A DNA stretch of 32,138 bases from an uncultured Bacteroidia bacterium (GTDB lineage: Bacteria > Bacteroidota > Bacteroidia > Bacteroidales > Prolixibacteraceae), in the NCBI GenBank assembly GCA_903927965.1, contig CAIYPA010000575.1, positions 1 through 32,138 on the forward strand, in the 5' to 3' direction. Below the pieces are notes generated by a model, which saw only the letters and a program-made list of their open reading frames with translations, ran no database searches and had not been told where the DNA came from. Below are positions 22,591 through 30,940 of the stretch, piece by piece. The translations under genes and the position numbers were made by a program. Each line of letters opens with the position of its first letter. The first letter of the stretch is position 1.

Positions 22591-23460
22591 TTATGGGCAA
22601 TTATGAGTGCAAAACAACTAACAATAAAATATATAAACCATGAGTGTAGCGACAATTTATTGCAAAGAAGTTAGAAATAATTTTAATAAATATTTTGGTA
22701 ATTGGGAACCAACAGACATTATTAAACTTGGAGATATTGGTATTATCGAAAATGACATGTTTATTCATAAAGGTAATATAGAGAACTTTGGAATTAAAAA
22801 TTTGGCAGTACAAATAGAAAATGGAATCGGGAATAAAACATTTTCAACAAAAGATAGTGTTACAGTTCAATTGAAAGCAAAAGCAACAATAGGACAAGTT
22901 AATACAAATGCAGGCATTGAAATAAGTTTCTCAAAAGGAAATTCACTTTTCATTAATGCTTTAGACTGTAGTATTGAGAGAATTTCTGATAAAATATCAC
23001 TTGGGGAGAAAATTCTTGATTTATATAAAATTGAAAAGAAATGGAAAAAAAATTGGGTTGTAATTACCGACGTAATAATTTCAAAGAATACAACCGTTGC
23101 AATTAGTGAAACAGCTAATTCAAATATTTCTTTGGAAGCTAAAAGTAACGCAATTCAACAAATTGATATTTTGGATGCAAGTATTTCCTTAAGTGTTGTT
23201 CGCAATAATCAAGTTGGATATTGTGCGGAATCACGAGTAAATATTACTCCTTTTTTCAGTATCTGTGGTATTAAAGATTCTTGGTTTGAAGAAGCAAAAT
23301 TTGAGACATTAACAACGAAACAGTATTTGCCACGATTTAGAAGTGGAGGAAAATTAGGTTTTATTCAAGCTGAGACTGAAGAATTTGGAGAAATAGAATA
23401 ACTGCCCATAATAAATAGGACTTCATGTGGTTTGCAAGTCCCAGCATGAAGTCCCGATTG
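22591..23460 (+). mobile_element. Cassette-like module B (unknown gene) with attC-like ends
   Basis: The left end TTATGGGCAATTAT (22591-22604, preceded by G) is the complement of ATAACTGCCCATAA (23398-23411) at 13 of 14 bases. The right copy overlaps the stop codon of the single gene enclosed. A hairpin follows at once: GGACTTCATG (23418-23427) with CATGAAGTCC (23445-23454), perfect over 10 bp. The layout equals that of module A, with the same TTATGG start but a different hairpin sequence, as in attC sites, where fold and not sequence is conserved. The 23460 limit is approximate. Confidence 0.5.
22640..23401 (+). CDS. Unknown 253-residue protein, AT-rich
   Basis: I do not recognise this protein. 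It starts MSVATIYCKEVRNNFNKYF and NWEPTDIIKLGDIGIIENDMF, then shows alternating hydrophobic/polar segments that suggest a beta-rich soluble protein (SVTVQLKAKATIGQVNTNAGIEISFSK), and ends FRSGGKLGFIQAETEEFGE. There is no signal peptide, no clear membrane helix and no known catalytic motif; three cysteines (8, 110 and near 203-215) are present. Codon use is much richer in A/T than neighbouring operons, a sign of foreign origin. It is the only gene inside cassette-like module B and is convergent with hsdR. A role in defence or as an effector is conceivable only from its location. Confidence 0.75.
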   Translation: MSVATIYCKEVRNNFNKYFGNWEPTDIIKLGDIGIIENDMFIHKGNIENFGIKNLAVQIENGIGNKTFSTKDSVTVQLKAKATIGQVNTNAGIEISFSKGNSLFINALDCSIERISDKISLGEKILDLYKIEKKWKKNWVVITDVIISKNTTVAISETANSNISLEAKSNAIQQIDILDASISLSVVRNNQVGYCAESRVNITPFFSICGIKDSWFEEAKFETLTTKQYLPRFRSGGKLGFIQAETEEFGEIE

Positions 23461-23569
23461 CACTACATCCATAGCACCGCTTCAATTTCTGTATGTTCTT
23501 ATCAACAGTTTTAATATTTTATAGATGGGTCTGGTTAGCTGTTTAGTGTTTGGTTCATAATGTCAAGCT

Positions 23570-26500
23570 TTACCCCACCATCGGCCAATCCTTGTATTGA
23601 CCTTCGGCTTGCTCAAGCACATCTTTCAATAGGTTATCCAGTTCAGAGAATGCGACCTTGCCCCTTAGCTCTTTTTTAACGGCTAGACGGATGGCTGCTC
23701 GGGCATCTTCTTTTTTGGACCAGTCGAGCTGGAGGTTTTTCTTTACAGAGGCGACAACCTTGTGTACCAGGTCCTGAATTGGCCCGGCTTCGTTCAATAG
23801 CTTTTCATTGGCCGACAATAAATCGTAAAATGCCAGTTCGTCTTCGGTTAAGCCCAACTGTTTGGTACGGATATCGTCGTTTTTAAATTCGTTGGCAATG
23901 TCGAGCAGGTGTTTAATTGCTGCAATTGAATCGAGGCTGTTCTGGTGGTACCGGCTTAAAACCTTCTCAAGTTCATCTTTGAGGCTGGTCATGCGCCTGA
24001 TGTTCTTCACCATTCTCACCTTTAGTTCATCGTTGATAATCCGCCGGAGTAATTCAACTTTAATGTTTTCGCTACCCTTTTCTTTTACGATGGCCTGAAA
24101 ACGGTCGTCGATAATTGAGATATCTATTTTGTCCAAATCGTACATGGTGGCCAGATCAATGATCTCGTGCGACTCGATCGATTTGCTGATCAGATCTTTG
24201 ATTCGCTCATTCTTCAGGCGTTGCGGACCGGGAGGAGTTTTAATCTTCCTGATCACATCACGTATCCTTTGGATGATCCCCACTTCTTCCTGTATGACCC
24301 AAATGCGCTGATCGGAATTGGTCATTGCCACCAATTCCGTGAGCTTTCTTTCTTCGCGCAGAAAGGCATCGGTAACACTGTCTGATTGTAACAGATTGTT
24401 GACCAAGCCGTTTGACCATTTCAGCTTATTGATGGCGGTCATCTGATTGATGACTTCGAGATCAAAATTGCCCATCAGACCTTTTACGGTAACAAATTGC
24501 AACAGGCACAACTCAACGGCAGCATCTAAATCGATGGTTGGTTTTCCTTCCCCGCCGCCACCTGTGTATTTTTTGGTTGCTGCAGCAAGGAAACCGGCAA
24601 TACCAATAAAATCGACCACGAGGCCATTGGGTTTGTCATCAAAAACCCTGTTCACACGAGCGATGGCCTGCATCAGGTTGTGTCCCTTCATGATCTTATC
24701 GACATACATCGTATGGGCACATGGGGCATCGTAGCCTGTTAGCCACATGTCGCGGACAATCACCATTTTCAATGGGTCGTCGGGCGTACGGAAACGCTTT
24801 TTAATGGCATCCATGCTGTCTCTTGTGCGGATGTGCGGATTCCAGGCTTCGGGATCCTTCCCAATGTTACTCGTCATGATCACGGCGATTTCGGGGCAGT
24901 CCTCCAATGCCGAAAGGGCATCGTACATTTTCACACAATTGCGACGGCTCATGCACACGATGATCGCCTTGCCATCGAGGGAGGCTGTCCGCGCCCTGTA
25001 ATGGTTCAGTATATCAGTGGCTACCAGCCTGACGCGATCTTCCGCACCTGCTGCATCATCGATGGCTGCCCAGACCGCGTTGGTGCCATCTTCCTCCGCA
25101 TCTGCAGCTTCATCGAGTTGGGTCAGGTATTTTGCCTTAATGTTTAGCGGAACCATCTTCGGTTCGTAATAGATAGGGACTGTCGCCCCATCTTCGACAG
25201 CCTGTTTAATATCGTAGGTATGAATCGTTTTCCCAAACACAAGCTCCGTATCGGCATCTTTCCCATCGACAGGCGTACCTGTAAAGCCGATAAATGAAGC
25301 ATTGGGAAGTGCCCTGCGGATGTTTTGCGCAAAACCGCCATCATTAAAGCCATACTGCGTGCGGTGAGCTTCATCGGCCATCACAATTAAATTGAAACGT
25401 TCCGAAAGGACCGGATGCATTACCTCTTTGCCATCTTCAAACTCTTTCAACCTGAATTTCTCGATGGTTGTAAAGATGACGCCACCACCATCGGCACTCA
25501 GCATTTCGCGCAATTCGTCGGTTGTATCGGCATGTTGTACATCGCCCACAAGATCCTTGCACAAAACAAAGTTTTCGTAGAGTTGCTGATCAAGATCCGA
25601 CCGATCGACCTGCATCAATATGGTCGGATTTTTCATTTCGGGCAATTGCCGCAAAATGCCTGTTAAAATCGCCATCGAAATGCTTTTGCCGGAACCTTGT
25701 GTATGCCAGATCACGCCCAGACGTCCATCGCCTTTCGGTTTAATATTTTGGATGGCACTTTGCACCGCTTTCGTGATACCCCAGTATTGGTGATATTTGG
25801 CCCCCTTCTTGATGATCTTCCCATTGTGATCTTCGTGAAAGATAAAGTGTTGGATGTAATTCAGCAGGGTTTCTTTGGGAAACAAGCCATGCAGCAGGGT
25901 TTCGAGTTGCAGCTCTTTATCCTGTTCGATGTCGCCGCCATCGAGGCTCTTCCATGGGGCAAACCACTCTTGTGAAGCGTTGTACATCCCATGCAACGCT
26001 TCCATTCCATCGGAAATAACTGTAATTGCATTATAGTCAAATAGTTGAGGAATATCGAGCAGGTAATGTCTGATTTGGTTGTGGGCATTATCGGCACCAA
26101 CCTCGGCATCGAACATGTTTTTGAATTCGAAAACCACAACTGGCAAACCGTTGATGTAAATGAGCAGATCGGTCCGGCGTGTGTTCTTGCCTACAATGGT
26201 CATTTCATCGGCACAAATAAATGTATTTTGATCGGGTTCAGCGTAATTGATCGGGTAAATATGGCGTGCCTGTTCCTTGCCATGAGGGTCTTTCCAGGTG
26301 ATTGAAACACCTTGGGTAAGTTTACGGTGAAAATCGCGGTTACGATGGTCGAGATCCATCCCTTCGTGCTGCGTGAACAGGGCCATGGCCTCGTTGATGG
26401 CTGTCTCAGGAACGCCAGGATAGTTGTTTTTTAAAAAGGTCTGTAAGTCGGCTTCTAGCACCACTTTTTTCAGGTCGCGATGTAATGAATTTCCCTCTTT

Positions 26501-26572
26501 GTGGATATATCCGAGTTCCTGAAGGCTTTCGATGGCGGCTTTTTGTACCGTTAGTTCGATCATTTCGGTCAT
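23570..26572 (-). CDS. hsdR: Type I restriction enzyme, R subunit
   Basis: The 1000-residue product is the motor and nuclease of a type I restriction system. The PD-(D/E)xK nuclease motif is Asp135...Glu149-x-Lys151 (RRTDLLIYINGLPVVVFEFKN-region). The superfamily 2 translocase follows: P-loop TQGSGKS with Lys296, DEAH-type ADEAHRTQYG at about 399-408, GFTGTP, and the late motif GYDAPCAHTMYVDK...QAIARVNR. The C-terminal helical region contacts the methylase. Length is normal and all motifs are intact, so cleavage activity is expected. It is the last gene of the operon, 41 bp after hsdS. Confidence 0.97.
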   Translation of the reverse strand: MTEMIELTVQKAAIESLQELGYIHKEGNSLHRDLKKVVLEADLQTFLKNNYPGVPETAINEAMALFTQHEGMDLDHRNRDFHRKLTQGVSITWKDPHGKEQARHIYPINYAEPDQNTFICADEMTIVGKNTRRTDLLIYINGLPVVVFEFKNMFDAEVGADNAHNQIRHYLLDIPQLFDYNAITVISDGMEALHGMYNASQEWFAPWKSLDGGDIEQDKELQLETLLHGLFPKETLLNYIQHFIFHEDHNGKIIKKGAKYHQYWGITKAVQSAIQNIKPKGDGRLGVIWHTQGSGKSISMAILTGILRQLPEMKNPTILMQVDRSDLDQQLYENFVLCKDLVGDVQHADTTDELREMLSADGGGVIFTTIEKFRLKEFEDGKEVMHPVLSERFNLIVMADEAHRTQYGFNDGGFAQNIRRALPNASFIGFTGTPVDGKDADTELVFGKTIHTYDIKQAVEDGATVPIYYEPKMVPLNIKAKYLTQLDEAADAEEDGTNAVWAAIDDAAGAEDRVRLVATDILNHYRARTASLDGKAIIVCMSRRNCVKMYDALSALEDCPEIAVIMTSNIGKDPEAWNPHIRTRDSMDAIKKRFRTPDDPLKMVIVRDMWLTGYDAPCAHTMYVDKIMKGHNLMQAIARVNRVFDDKPNGLVVDFIGIAGFLAAATKKYTGGGGEGKPTIDLDAAVELCLLQFVTVKGLMGNFDLEVINQMTAINKLKWSNGLVNNLLQSDSVTDAFLREERKLTELVAMTNSDQRIWVIQEEVGIIQRIRDVIRKIKTPPGPQRLKNERIKDLISKSIESHEIIDLATMYDLDKIDISIIDDRFQAIVKEKGSENIKVELLRRIINDELKVRMVKNIRRMTSLKDELEKVLSRYHQNSLDSIAAIKHLLDIANEFKNDDIRTKQLGLTEDELAFYDLLSANEKLLNEAGPIQDLVHKVVASVKKNLQLDWSKKEDARAAIRLAVKKELRGKVAFSELDNLLKDVLEQAEGQYKDWPMVG

Positions 26573-26613
26573 GGCAGTTACTTTTTAGGTTGATTTATAG
26601 TTTCATTCGATTT

Positions 26614-27831
26614 TTATAAGGTTTCTTCCAATTTTTTTTCAGCCTCTTTTACCCGAACTTCTCCGCTGATTAGTTTTGGTAAAAGGGTGTCGCGGAGGGT
26701 TGTGAGGGTTTGATTTTCTGCAACGTTTGTTAAAAGTTGAGCAGTAAAAGACTCTATAATCAAATTGAATTCCTTTGACATTTGGTTAGATTTTTGAACC
26801 ACAATTTTATAATCTTCAATGTCACTCCAATTTACTCTTGGCATTCTTGTGCCTCCAGAAACTGTTGTAGCGTAATCAATAAACCTATCATTAAAAATTG
26901 TAAATAACACGTAACCGTAATCGACATGGTACTTGGGAACTATAACTAGAATATCGGTTGAACATATTCCATCGAATGGTGCAATTCCAACTTTTTTAAA
27001 ATATGGCCTCAATTTACCAAATAGAATATCCCCTTTTAAAAATGCAAACTTATTACTTGAAACATCATTTCCATTTCCGTTTTTCATAATAGACAGTGAA
27101 CCTTTATCAATATGCTCTAAACCAATATATATATCACCATCAACTATACTTCTTGCGGTTATATTCGCCCTCTTATTTGAAATTAAATAACCTAATTTTT
27201 TCACTTCCCACCCTTTCGGGATCCTCCCCAATTCAGAATCAACAAACTCACTGTCTTTGAAAGGCCCAAAATCGACAAACCAATGTTTGTAAAGGGTCAT
27301 GGCCATTTCTTCGAGGGTCTTATTCATTTGGAGGTTAAGCTCAATTTTGTCGTCGATAGCGGTGAGGATGGAGGCGACGGAGCGTTGTTCAGGAAGAGCG
27401 GGGATTCTAATTTCATAGGCTCCTAAACTACTCCAATCAGCTCGGGGCATTTTCGTTCCGGTACTTGTTTCTGTCGCCTTATCTGTGAACTCCTGCGTTT
27501 TTACAATTTGGTATAAATATTCTTGAATGATCAGATCTTCATTTTTCGATCTAATCACCAATATATCAGTGGAACAAATTCCATCAAATTTTGGTCGATA
27601 AGCTTTTTTGAAGTAGGGTCTTATTTTGCCATATAAAATATCACCACTAAGAAAAATAGATTTATTACTTGTTGCGTCTGTAGCTATTCCAATACTTTCG
27701 AGTAAGAAATTCCCTTGTCCGATATGTTCGAGCCCAATATAATTTTGGTTGTCAAATTTATTAGGAGCAATATTCTGTTTTCGTAACCTAGCGATCTCCG
27801 ATAGTTTGTATGTTTTCCAGATTTCTGACAT
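26614..27831 (-). CDS. hsdS: Type I restriction enzyme, S (specificity) subunit
   Basis: The 405-residue product has two target-recognition domains (about 5-155 and 210-370), each followed by a helical spacer (RSVASILTAIDDKIELNLQMNKTLEEMAMTLYKHWF at about 148-190; NQTLTTLRDTLLPKLISGE near the end). The two recognition domains are strikingly alike: YIGLEHIGQG...GDILYGKIRPYFKK...FDGICSTDILVI against YIGLEHIDKG...GDILFGKLRPYFKK...FDGICSTDILVI. This suggests the two half-sites it reads are similar. It is separated from hsdM by about 1.3 kb of inserted RAYT and repeats, so its expression may have been affected. The frame is intact. Confidence 0.95.
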   Translation of the reverse strand: MSEIWKTYKLSEIARLRKQNIAPNKFDNQNYIGLEHIGQGNFLLESIGIATDATSNKSIFLSGDILYGKIRPYFKKAYRPKFDGICSTDILVIRSKNEDLIIQEYLYQIVKTQEFTDKATETSTGTKMPRADWSSLGAYEIRIPALPEQRSVASILTAIDDKIELNLQMNKTLEEMAMTLYKHWFVDFGPFKDSEFVDSELGRIPKGWEVKKLGYLISNKRANITARSIVDGDIYIGLEHIDKGSLSIMKNGNGNDVSSNKFAFLKGDILFGKLRPYFKKVGIAPFDGICSTDILVIVPKYHVDYGYVLFTIFNDRFIDYATTVSGGTRMPRVNWSDIEDYKIVVQKSNQMSKEFNLIIESFTAQLLTNVAENQTLTTLRDTLLPKLISGEVRVKEAEKKLEETL

Positions 27832-27868
27832 TCTGTTTTCGTTGTGGTTGTTGTTGTAATTGTAATCT

Positions 27869-27913
27869 GTAGAGAAAATTCATGCGTAGAGAAAATTCAT
27901 GAATTTTCTCTAC
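27869..27913. repeat. REP palindrome, half plus full copy (1)
   Basis: A half copy GTAGAGAAAATTCATG (27869-27884) is followed by a full 28-bp perfect palindrome (27886-27913) whose half is GTAGAGAAAATTCA. It starts 38 bases upstream of the hsdS start codon. The same half-plus-full arrangement recurs at 28743-28785. Confidence 0.9.
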
Positions 27914-28001
27914 AAATATACAATTATAACAACGTTATTTATAATCAATTATAATAATATCGGTTGGTTGTGATAGCGTCGGCGTACGCATTAACAACCA
28001 C

Positions 28002-28076
28002 CGTCCGCGTTGATTGGGACGTTCGACCAACGTTGGCAACAACGTCCGCGTTGATCGGGACGTTCGACCAACGTTG
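28002..28076. repeat. Two direct copies of a 34-bp unit, 41-base period
   Basis: CGTCCGCGTTGAT(T/C)GGGACG followed by TTCGACCAACGTTG occurs at 28002-28036 and 28043-28076. Smaller inverted words (CAACG/CGTTG) sit within. It lies between two REP palindromes in the hsdM-hsdS interval. Confidence 0.75.
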
Positions 28077-28081
28077 ACGTT

Positions 28082-28109
28082 ATAGAGAAAATTCATGAAT
28101 TTTCTCTAC
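28082..28109. repeat. REP palindrome (2)
   Basis: The 28-bp palindrome with half-site (G/A)TAGAGAAAATTCA, one mismatch in the first base. It directly abuts the 45-bp minisatellite. Confidence 0.88.
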
Positions 28110-28428
28110 CATCCCAACCACCGCCGTCGTTTTCATTATGGTCCACGCGCCCATCACCGTGACCACCGCCGTCATTTCCATTATGGTCTACACGCCCATC
28201 ACCGTAACCACGTCCACCATTTCCATTTTATTCCACGCGCCCATCACCGTAACCACCGCCGTCGTTTTCATTATGGTCCACGCGCCCATCACCGTGACCA
28301 CCGCCGTCATTTCCATTATGGTCCACGCGCCCATCACCCTAACCACCGCCGTCATTTCCATTATGGTCCGTGTGCCCATCACCGTGACCACCGCCGTCAT
28401 TTCCATTATGGTCCACACGCCCATCACC
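28108..28428. repeat. 45-bp minisatellite, seven units
   Basis: CCCATCACC begins at 28150, 28195, 28240, 28285, 28330, 28375 and 28420, an exact 45-base period. Each unit also has ACCACCGCCGTC, TTTCCATTATGGTCC and CACGCGCC-type words with a few substitutions. Because 45 is a multiple of three, the array stays open in several frames on both strands; the right third is read as the C-terminal tail of the RAYT gene. The stop of that gene comes from the CCCTAACC variant in one unit. Confidence 0.92.
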
Positions 28429-29094
28429 AATATCGTAATCAAAACCATCATCATTGCAACGTCCATCATTTTCGTCATTAAATGTATCATCCTGCCATTT
28501 TGCAGGGTTGTTGATAATGTATTGTTTTATCCTGTGATATTCGGCATCATCGCGAATAACATGATCGTAATAATCCGGTTGCCATGTTTTTCGCCCTTCG
28601 GTATTCCGCAACAGGTTGATCTGTTTTGATGTCAACGTTTTGAATTTGCCCTCCAACAGGGGGATTAACATTTTACGACGCAAACGACGGTATTGTTTTA
28701 TATCGTTTTCGGTGGGTGGCGATAATATTGGTGGTGGCGATTGTAGAGAAAATTCATGTAGAGAAAATTCATGAATTTTCTCTACCGCGTCCGCGCGGTG
28801 GTCACCGCCGGTATCATCCCAATTTTTCAACGTAATGATACAATGAACGTGGTTGGGCATTATCACCCATTCATCCAAAATGGCACGTTCGTTATAATTA
28901 CCCATTTGGATGAATTCATTTTTTACAATTTCACCGTATGCCGATAATTGCATTTTACCATCTGCGATTTTGCCTAAAATCTCCTCGCGGTCCTCTATGC
29001 AAATGGTAATAAAATAACTACCTGGTGCAGAATAATCCCAATTCTGCCAGCGATTGGGTTCTATACGGTATTTATTTTGAAATTTTTTGGACAT
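28339..29094 (-). CDS. REP-associated tyrosine transposase with repeat-derived insert and tail
   Basis: The 251-residue product is a Y1/RAYT protein: HUH motif His82-Val-His84 (WVIMPNHVHCIITL) and probable catalytic Tyr192 (HRIKQYIINNPAKW), with WQPDYYDHVIRDD before it. Residues about 104-118 (VEKIHEFSLHEFSLQ) are read from a half-plus-full REP palindrome inside the gene, and residues from about 223 (GDGRVDHNGNDGGGHGDGH) from the 45-bp minisatellite. The core family domain ends near residue 205. It sits between hsdM and hsdS on the same strand with its probable cognate palindromes at 27869-27913, 28082-28109, 28743-28785 and 29111-29138. Whether the inserted segment disturbs activity is unknown. 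Confidence 0.9.
   Translation of the reverse strand: MSKKFQNKYRIEPNRWQNWDYSAPGSYFITICIEDREEILGKIADGKMQLSAYGEIVKNEFIQMGNYNERAILDEWVIMPNHVHCIITLKNWDDTGGDHRADAVEKIHEFSLHEFSLQSPPPILSPPTENDIKQYRRLRRKMLIPLLEGKFKTLTSKQINLLRNTEGRKTWQPDYYDHVIRDDAEYHRIKQYIINNPAKWQDDTFNDENDGRCNDDGFDYDIGDGRVDHNGNDGGGHGDGHTDHNGNDGGG
28743..28785. repeat. REP palindrome, half plus full copy inside the RAYT gene (3)
   Basis: A half copy GTAGAGAAAATTCAT (28743-28757) runs directly into a full 28-bp palindrome (28758-28785). It lies in frame within the RAYT coding region and adds about 15 residues between two conserved blocks. Confidence 0.9.
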
Positions 29095-29110
29095 TGGATC
29101 GGTTGTTGGT

Positions 29111-29138
29111 GTAGAGAAAATTCATGAATTTTCTCTAC
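29111..29138. repeat. REP palindrome supplying the hsdM stop (4)
   Basis: A perfect 28-bp palindrome with half GTAGAGAAAATTCA. Its rightmost bases CTA (29135-29137) are the TAG stop of hsdM on the minus strand, and its left end is 17 bases from the RAYT start. Confidence 0.9.
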
Positions 29139-30721
29139 AATCGTTCAAAATTATCGATTATCTGTTTTTTCAATATTTCGCCCCTTTCAAATTGGGCCAA
29201 CAATTGTTCTTTCAATGCGGACATTTTATCTTCAAAAAGGATTCCATCGTCCTCTTCGGCTTCGGTACCGACATAAATGCCAGGTGTCAATTTGTAATCC
29301 TGCTTTTGTACTTCGGCAATGGTGGCGGCTTTGCTAAAGCCGTCGATATCTTTATAGACCACCCCACCCTTCGGGCTAGTTCTCCAGGCATGGTAAGTAT
29401 CTGCAATTTTGCTGATGTCTTCATCGGTAAGCACACGCAATTTACGACTGACCATCGTGCCCATTTTGGAGGCATCGATAAACAGTATTTCGTTGTTGCG
29501 CTCACGGTGGGTGCCATCTTTGCCATCGCGGTTCTTGCTCAGGATAAACAAGCAGGCAGGTATCCCTGTCGTTAAAAACAACTTATCGGGCAGGCGCACA
29601 ATCGCATCAACCATACTGTTATCCACCATATGCTGCCGTACGTTTTTCTCCCCTTTGGTATTCGAGGTCATCGCCCCGTTGGCCATCACAATACCCGCGG
29701 TTCCGGTATCGCTCAAATGACTCCAAAAGGTTTGCATCCACATGTAATTGGCGCTGCCATCGGTCGTAAATTCCTCTTTGGGACCGAACAAACGCGGGTC
29801 ACCATCGGGTAAATCTTCGGGATGCCAGTTGCTCACATTGAACGGAGGATTGGCAATCACAAAATCGGCTTTTAATTTGGGGAATTTATCGTCCAATAAG
29901 GAGTTCCCCAATTTGATATCGAACGATAAATCGCGCAACATCAGGTTCATCAGGCATAAACGAAGTGTTTGTGCCGTCATTTCCTGACCATAAATAGAGA
30001 TATCGTTCTTGTTTCCACCATGTTCACTGATAAACTTTAGGCTCTGCACAAACATTCCGCCACTTCCACAGGCAAGATCGAGGATGCGTCCTTTGTAGGG
30101 TTCGAGTATTTGTACCAGTAGCCGCACAATACTTCCCGGTGTAAAGAATTGCCCTGCGCCGGAACCTTCGGCCATCGCAAACCGGCCAATGTAGAATTCA
30201 TAAATGCGGCCTAAGATGTCACTCTCAGGATTTTCCTTCTCGGAGAACTTCGGGTGCGAGAGCAGGTTGATAATACCGCCGGTTTGCCTTGCAGACAACT
30301 CGCTGCGGACAAAAATGCGGGGTAGCAGGTTGTTGAGCTGAGGATTGTGTTCTGTGAGCAAATCCTGTATCACGTCGAAAGCATCGTCAACCTTCACTTT
30401 GATATCGTCCTGCTCGGCATTGTCTTTCAGGTATTGCCACGAAGCCGTTTTTGGGATCACCAATGTATTTCGTGAACGGTATTCGTCGGGATCATCCAGG
30501 ATATATTTTACCTCAGCTTGATTGGTGGTATAATAGTCGGAGGTTTCGTCTTTTACCAATCCTGTCAGATGCTCATTTACAAGGTCGTACCGCTCGCTCA
30601 GGTGCTTTAGGAACACCAATGGTAAGATGTAGTTTTTATAATTGTTCTCCGAAACTGCGCCCCTCAATTCGTTCGCCGCGTCCCAGAGTTCTTTTTCAAA
30701 ATCGATATCAGCTTTTGCCAT
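29135..30721 (-). CDS. hsdM: Type I restriction enzyme, M (methylase) subunit
   Basis: The 528-residue product is an N6-adenine methyltransferase. It has the N-terminal HsdM helical domain (ELWDAANELRGAVSENNYKNYILPLVFLKHLSERY), the GAGQFFTPGSIVRLLV element, the SAM-binding DLACGSGG (215-222) and the catalytic NPPF (291-294). With HsdS it methylates and with HsdR restricts. It is the first gene of the operon. Its stop codon lies within a REP palindrome, so the last residues (DNFERL) may differ from the ancestral end, though the length is normal. The first 219 bp upstream (30722-30940) show no gene and no clear promoter match. Confidence 0.96.
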   Translation of the reverse strand: MAKADIDFEKELWDAANELRGAVSENNYKNYILPLVFLKHLSERYDLVNEHLTGLVKDETSDYYTTNQAEVKYILDDPDEYRSRNTLVIPKTASWQYLKDNAEQDDIKVKVDDAFDVIQDLLTEHNPQLNNLLPRIFVRSELSARQTGGIINLLSHPKFSEKENPESDILGRIYEFYIGRFAMAEGSGAGQFFTPGSIVRLLVQILEPYKGRILDLACGSGGMFVQSLKFISEHGGNKNDISIYGQEMTAQTLRLCLMNLMLRDLSFDIKLGNSLLDDKFPKLKADFVIANPPFNVSNWHPEDLPDGDPRLFGPKEEFTTDGSANYMWMQTFWSHLSDTGTAGIVMANGAMTSNTKGEKNVRQHMVDNSMVDAIVRLPDKLFLTTGIPACLFILSKNRDGKDGTHRERNNEILFIDASKMGTMVSRKLRVLTDEDISKIADTYHAWRTSPKGGVVYKDIDGFSKAATIAEVQKQDYKLTPGIYVGTEAEEDDGILFEDKMSALKEQLLAQFERGEILKKQIIDNFERL

Positions 30722-30940
30722 TCAATCAGGTTCATTAATTTTTCATAAAAATAGTAAACTTCTTTAGAGTTATGGTTCATCGACAGGAAAAAGCTGCTTT
30801 GATGTAAAAATTGGCTTAAGTGGAATTTTGATTTTGCAATAAATGATGTTCTTTATGGGAATATGCGGCTGGATCTGCCGGAGGGCGCAAAACAACAATA
30901 AGGAGATGGGTTTAGATTTTGGAAGATCTCTCTCTATGAA

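Noticed and set aside
20820-23460. Complete integron with integrase and attI
   Set aside because: No tyrosine-recombinase gene is in the window, and no GTT junction follows the hairpins at the expected distance. Only cassette-like ends are claimed.
23860-26300. Many rightward open frames opposite hsdR
   Set aside because: They mirror the hsdR coding sequence, have no conserved domains and no promoter or start signals.
28108-28428. CRISPR array
   Set aside because: The 45-bp units follow each other without unique spacers and there are no cas genes. The 46-bp array at 12148-12352 is rejected for the same reason.
28095-28629. Long open frames on both strands over the 45-bp array as histidine- or isoleucine-rich proteins
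   Set aside because: They arise because a 45-base repeat keeps frames open; they have no start context, no homology and low-complexity composition. Only the RAYT frame has a conserved domain.
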